Assembly (NCBI GenBank): GCA_023457535.1
Contig: JAEWLN010000034.1
Coordinates: 1 to 40,526 of the forward strand
Length of the DNA: 40,526 nt
Reading direction: 5' to 3'
Source of the DNA: Bacteroidota bacterium
Lineage (GTDB): Bacteria > Bacteroidota > Bacteroidia > Flavobacteriales > Flavobacteriaceae
In this document: in pieces, positions 39,781 through 40,526 of the stretch
Layout: the number at the start of each line of letters is the position of its first letter
Numbering within the stretch: the first letter of the stretch is position 1
The notes under the pieces: generated by a model
What the model was told of the DNA's origin: nothing
Seen by the model: only the letters and a program-made list of their open reading frames with translations
The model's database searches: none
Translations under genes and position numbers: made by a program

Positions 39781-40526
39781 TTAATACCGCCTGATCAACT
39801 CCGCAATGATCTTGCGCACTTTAGGCTCGGCCATTTTCGCCGCTTCCAGTACTTCATCGTGCGTAATGGTGCCGATGCTCGCCTCGTCGCCCATATCGGT
39901 AATGACGGAAATGCCAAAAGTTTCGAGTTCCATGTGGCGCGCGACAATGACTTCCGGAACGGTCGACATGCCTACGCAATCGCCACCGAGGGCTTTCACC
40001 ATGCGGTATTCGGCAAGCGTTTCGAACGTGGGACCCTGAAGTCCAAGGTACACGCCGTCCTTGATATCGATTTCAAATTCATACGCGATCTCCTTTGCTG
40101 CATGGATCATTTTCCGGCTGTACGGCTCGCTCATATTGACAAACCGCGGCCCGAAAATCGGCTCGTTTTTACCGCGCAACGGATGTTCCGGCATCAGGTT
40201 GATGTGGTCAGTGATGACAACGATAGCGCCTACTTTGTAATTGGGATTTACCCCGCCCGATGCATTGGAAACGATCAGCTTTTCAACGCCCAGATATTTC
40301 ATCACGCGCACCGGGAAGGTGACTTGCTGCATGTCATAACCTTCGTAATAGTGGAACCGGCCTTGCATCGCAACGACATTTTTACCGCCGATCGAACCAA
40401 AAACAAGCGCGCCTTTGTGTCCTTCCACGGTAGAAACGGGAAAGTTTGGAATTTCGTTATAAGGCAGCGTGTGCTCGATTTTTAGGTCATCGGTAAAACT
40501 GCCCAGACCCGAGCCCAGGATAATCC
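39781..40526 (-). CDS. Purine nucleoside phosphorylase, 5' end cut by window edge
   Basis: This trimeric-type PNP cleaves purine nucleosides with phosphate in salvage. The frame stays open to the window end, and the residues before the first internal GTG (IILGSGLGSF, then NFPVSTVEGHKG) are clearly PNP, so the gene begins outside, probably about 20 codons further. Visible motifs are the phosphate loop GSGLG, VSNASGGVN, LQGPTFETLAEYRM and GMSTVPEVIVARH. The purine-contacting position that is Asn in human PNP (LITN) is Asp here (VITDMGDE), as in relatives that accept 6-aminopurines. The stop lies 34 bases from the convergent kinase stop. Confidence 0.93.
   Translation of the reverse strand, partial: IILGSGLGSFTDDLKIEHTLPYNEIPNFPVSTVEGHKGALVFGSIGGKNVVAMQGRFHYYEGYDMQQVTFPVRVMKYLGVEKLIVSNASGGVNPNYKVGAIVVITDHINLMPEHPLRGKNEPIFGPRFVNMSEPYSRKMIHAAKEIAYEFEIDIKDGVYLGLQGPTFETLAEYRMVKALGGDCVGMSTVPEVIVARHMELETFGISVITDMGDEASIGTITHDEVLEAAKMAEPKVRKIIAELIRRY

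Noticed and set aside
1..40526. tRNA, rRNA, riboswitch (FMN, cobalamin) and parS sites
   Set aside because: I looked near ribH, mutA/mutB, parB and in the larger gaps and saw no matching conserved elements by eye; a covariance-model search would be decisive.

Overview
The window reads as chromosomal DNA of a Bacteroidota member, most likely a flavobacterium (Flavobacteriaceae) with moderate, roughly balanced base composition. The signs are start regions with the Bacteroidota -7 box TAnnTTTG in place of sigma70 boxes, mostly without a clear Shine-Dalgarno sequence; a secreted protein with a type IX secretion (T9SS) sorting tail; families typical of the phylum (DUF5683, DUF4919, WbqC, a two-subunit methylmalonyl-CoA mutase, a full-length TonB, a long signal peptidase I); and intergenic short-period repeats. 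No rRNA, tRNA, CRISPR array, prophage or transposase gene was recognised.

Layout. 0.3-2.3 kb: a lipoprotein, uridine kinase and a DivIC/FtsB-like division protein. 2.4-7.4 kb: a tight operon of methylmalonyl-CoA mutase small subunit, a secreted TonB C-terminal-domain protein, the mutase large subunit and a methionine-type aminotransferase. 7.4-11.9 kb: a DUF4919 protein, a cytoplasmic multi-PAS/GAF histidine kinase overlapping a CheY-like regulator, and a 2,4-dienoyl-CoA reductase-like SDR. 12.2-17.4 kb: the run parA-parB-DUF5683-dapB-lepB-wbqC, with overlapping or abutting genes apart from a 56-base gap before lepB. It links chromosome segregation, lysine/peptidoglycan precursor synthesis and protein export. 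17.4-22.3 kb, minus strand: mutL, two tandem rhomboid proteases and a membrane-anchored endonuclease/exonuclease/phosphatase protein. 22.8-25.8 kb: ribH and a membrane TPR protein on the minus strand, divergent from recF. 25.8-31.8 kb: a rhodanese-thioredoxin fusion, DUF2461, murB, a PaiB-like FMN protein, a membrane glycosyltransferase, an ECF-type sigma factor probably starting at TTG, and a TonB. 31.8-40.5 kb: a PhnA-like protein, an MFS transporter, a T9SS beta-helix protein, lipA, gap, a TPR hybrid sensor kinase and the truncated start of a purine nucleoside phosphorylase.

The genes are largely housekeeping and I see no defence or toxin cluster. What is not explained by ordinary annotation lies between the genes. 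(1) A dispersed palindromic element is present in five copies plus a remnant, with conserved arms and a central hairpin whose two strands change together. (2) A second element of about 116-119 bp, bounded by inverted 15-16-bp palindromes, occurs in two divergent promoter regions. (3) A 23-bp palindrome is present three times behind the T9SS gene. (4) Short tandem repeats with periods of 8, 7 and 6 bases sit directly in front of genes. These are the best candidates for something under-described. Their mobility or function is inference; their structure is read directly from the sequence.
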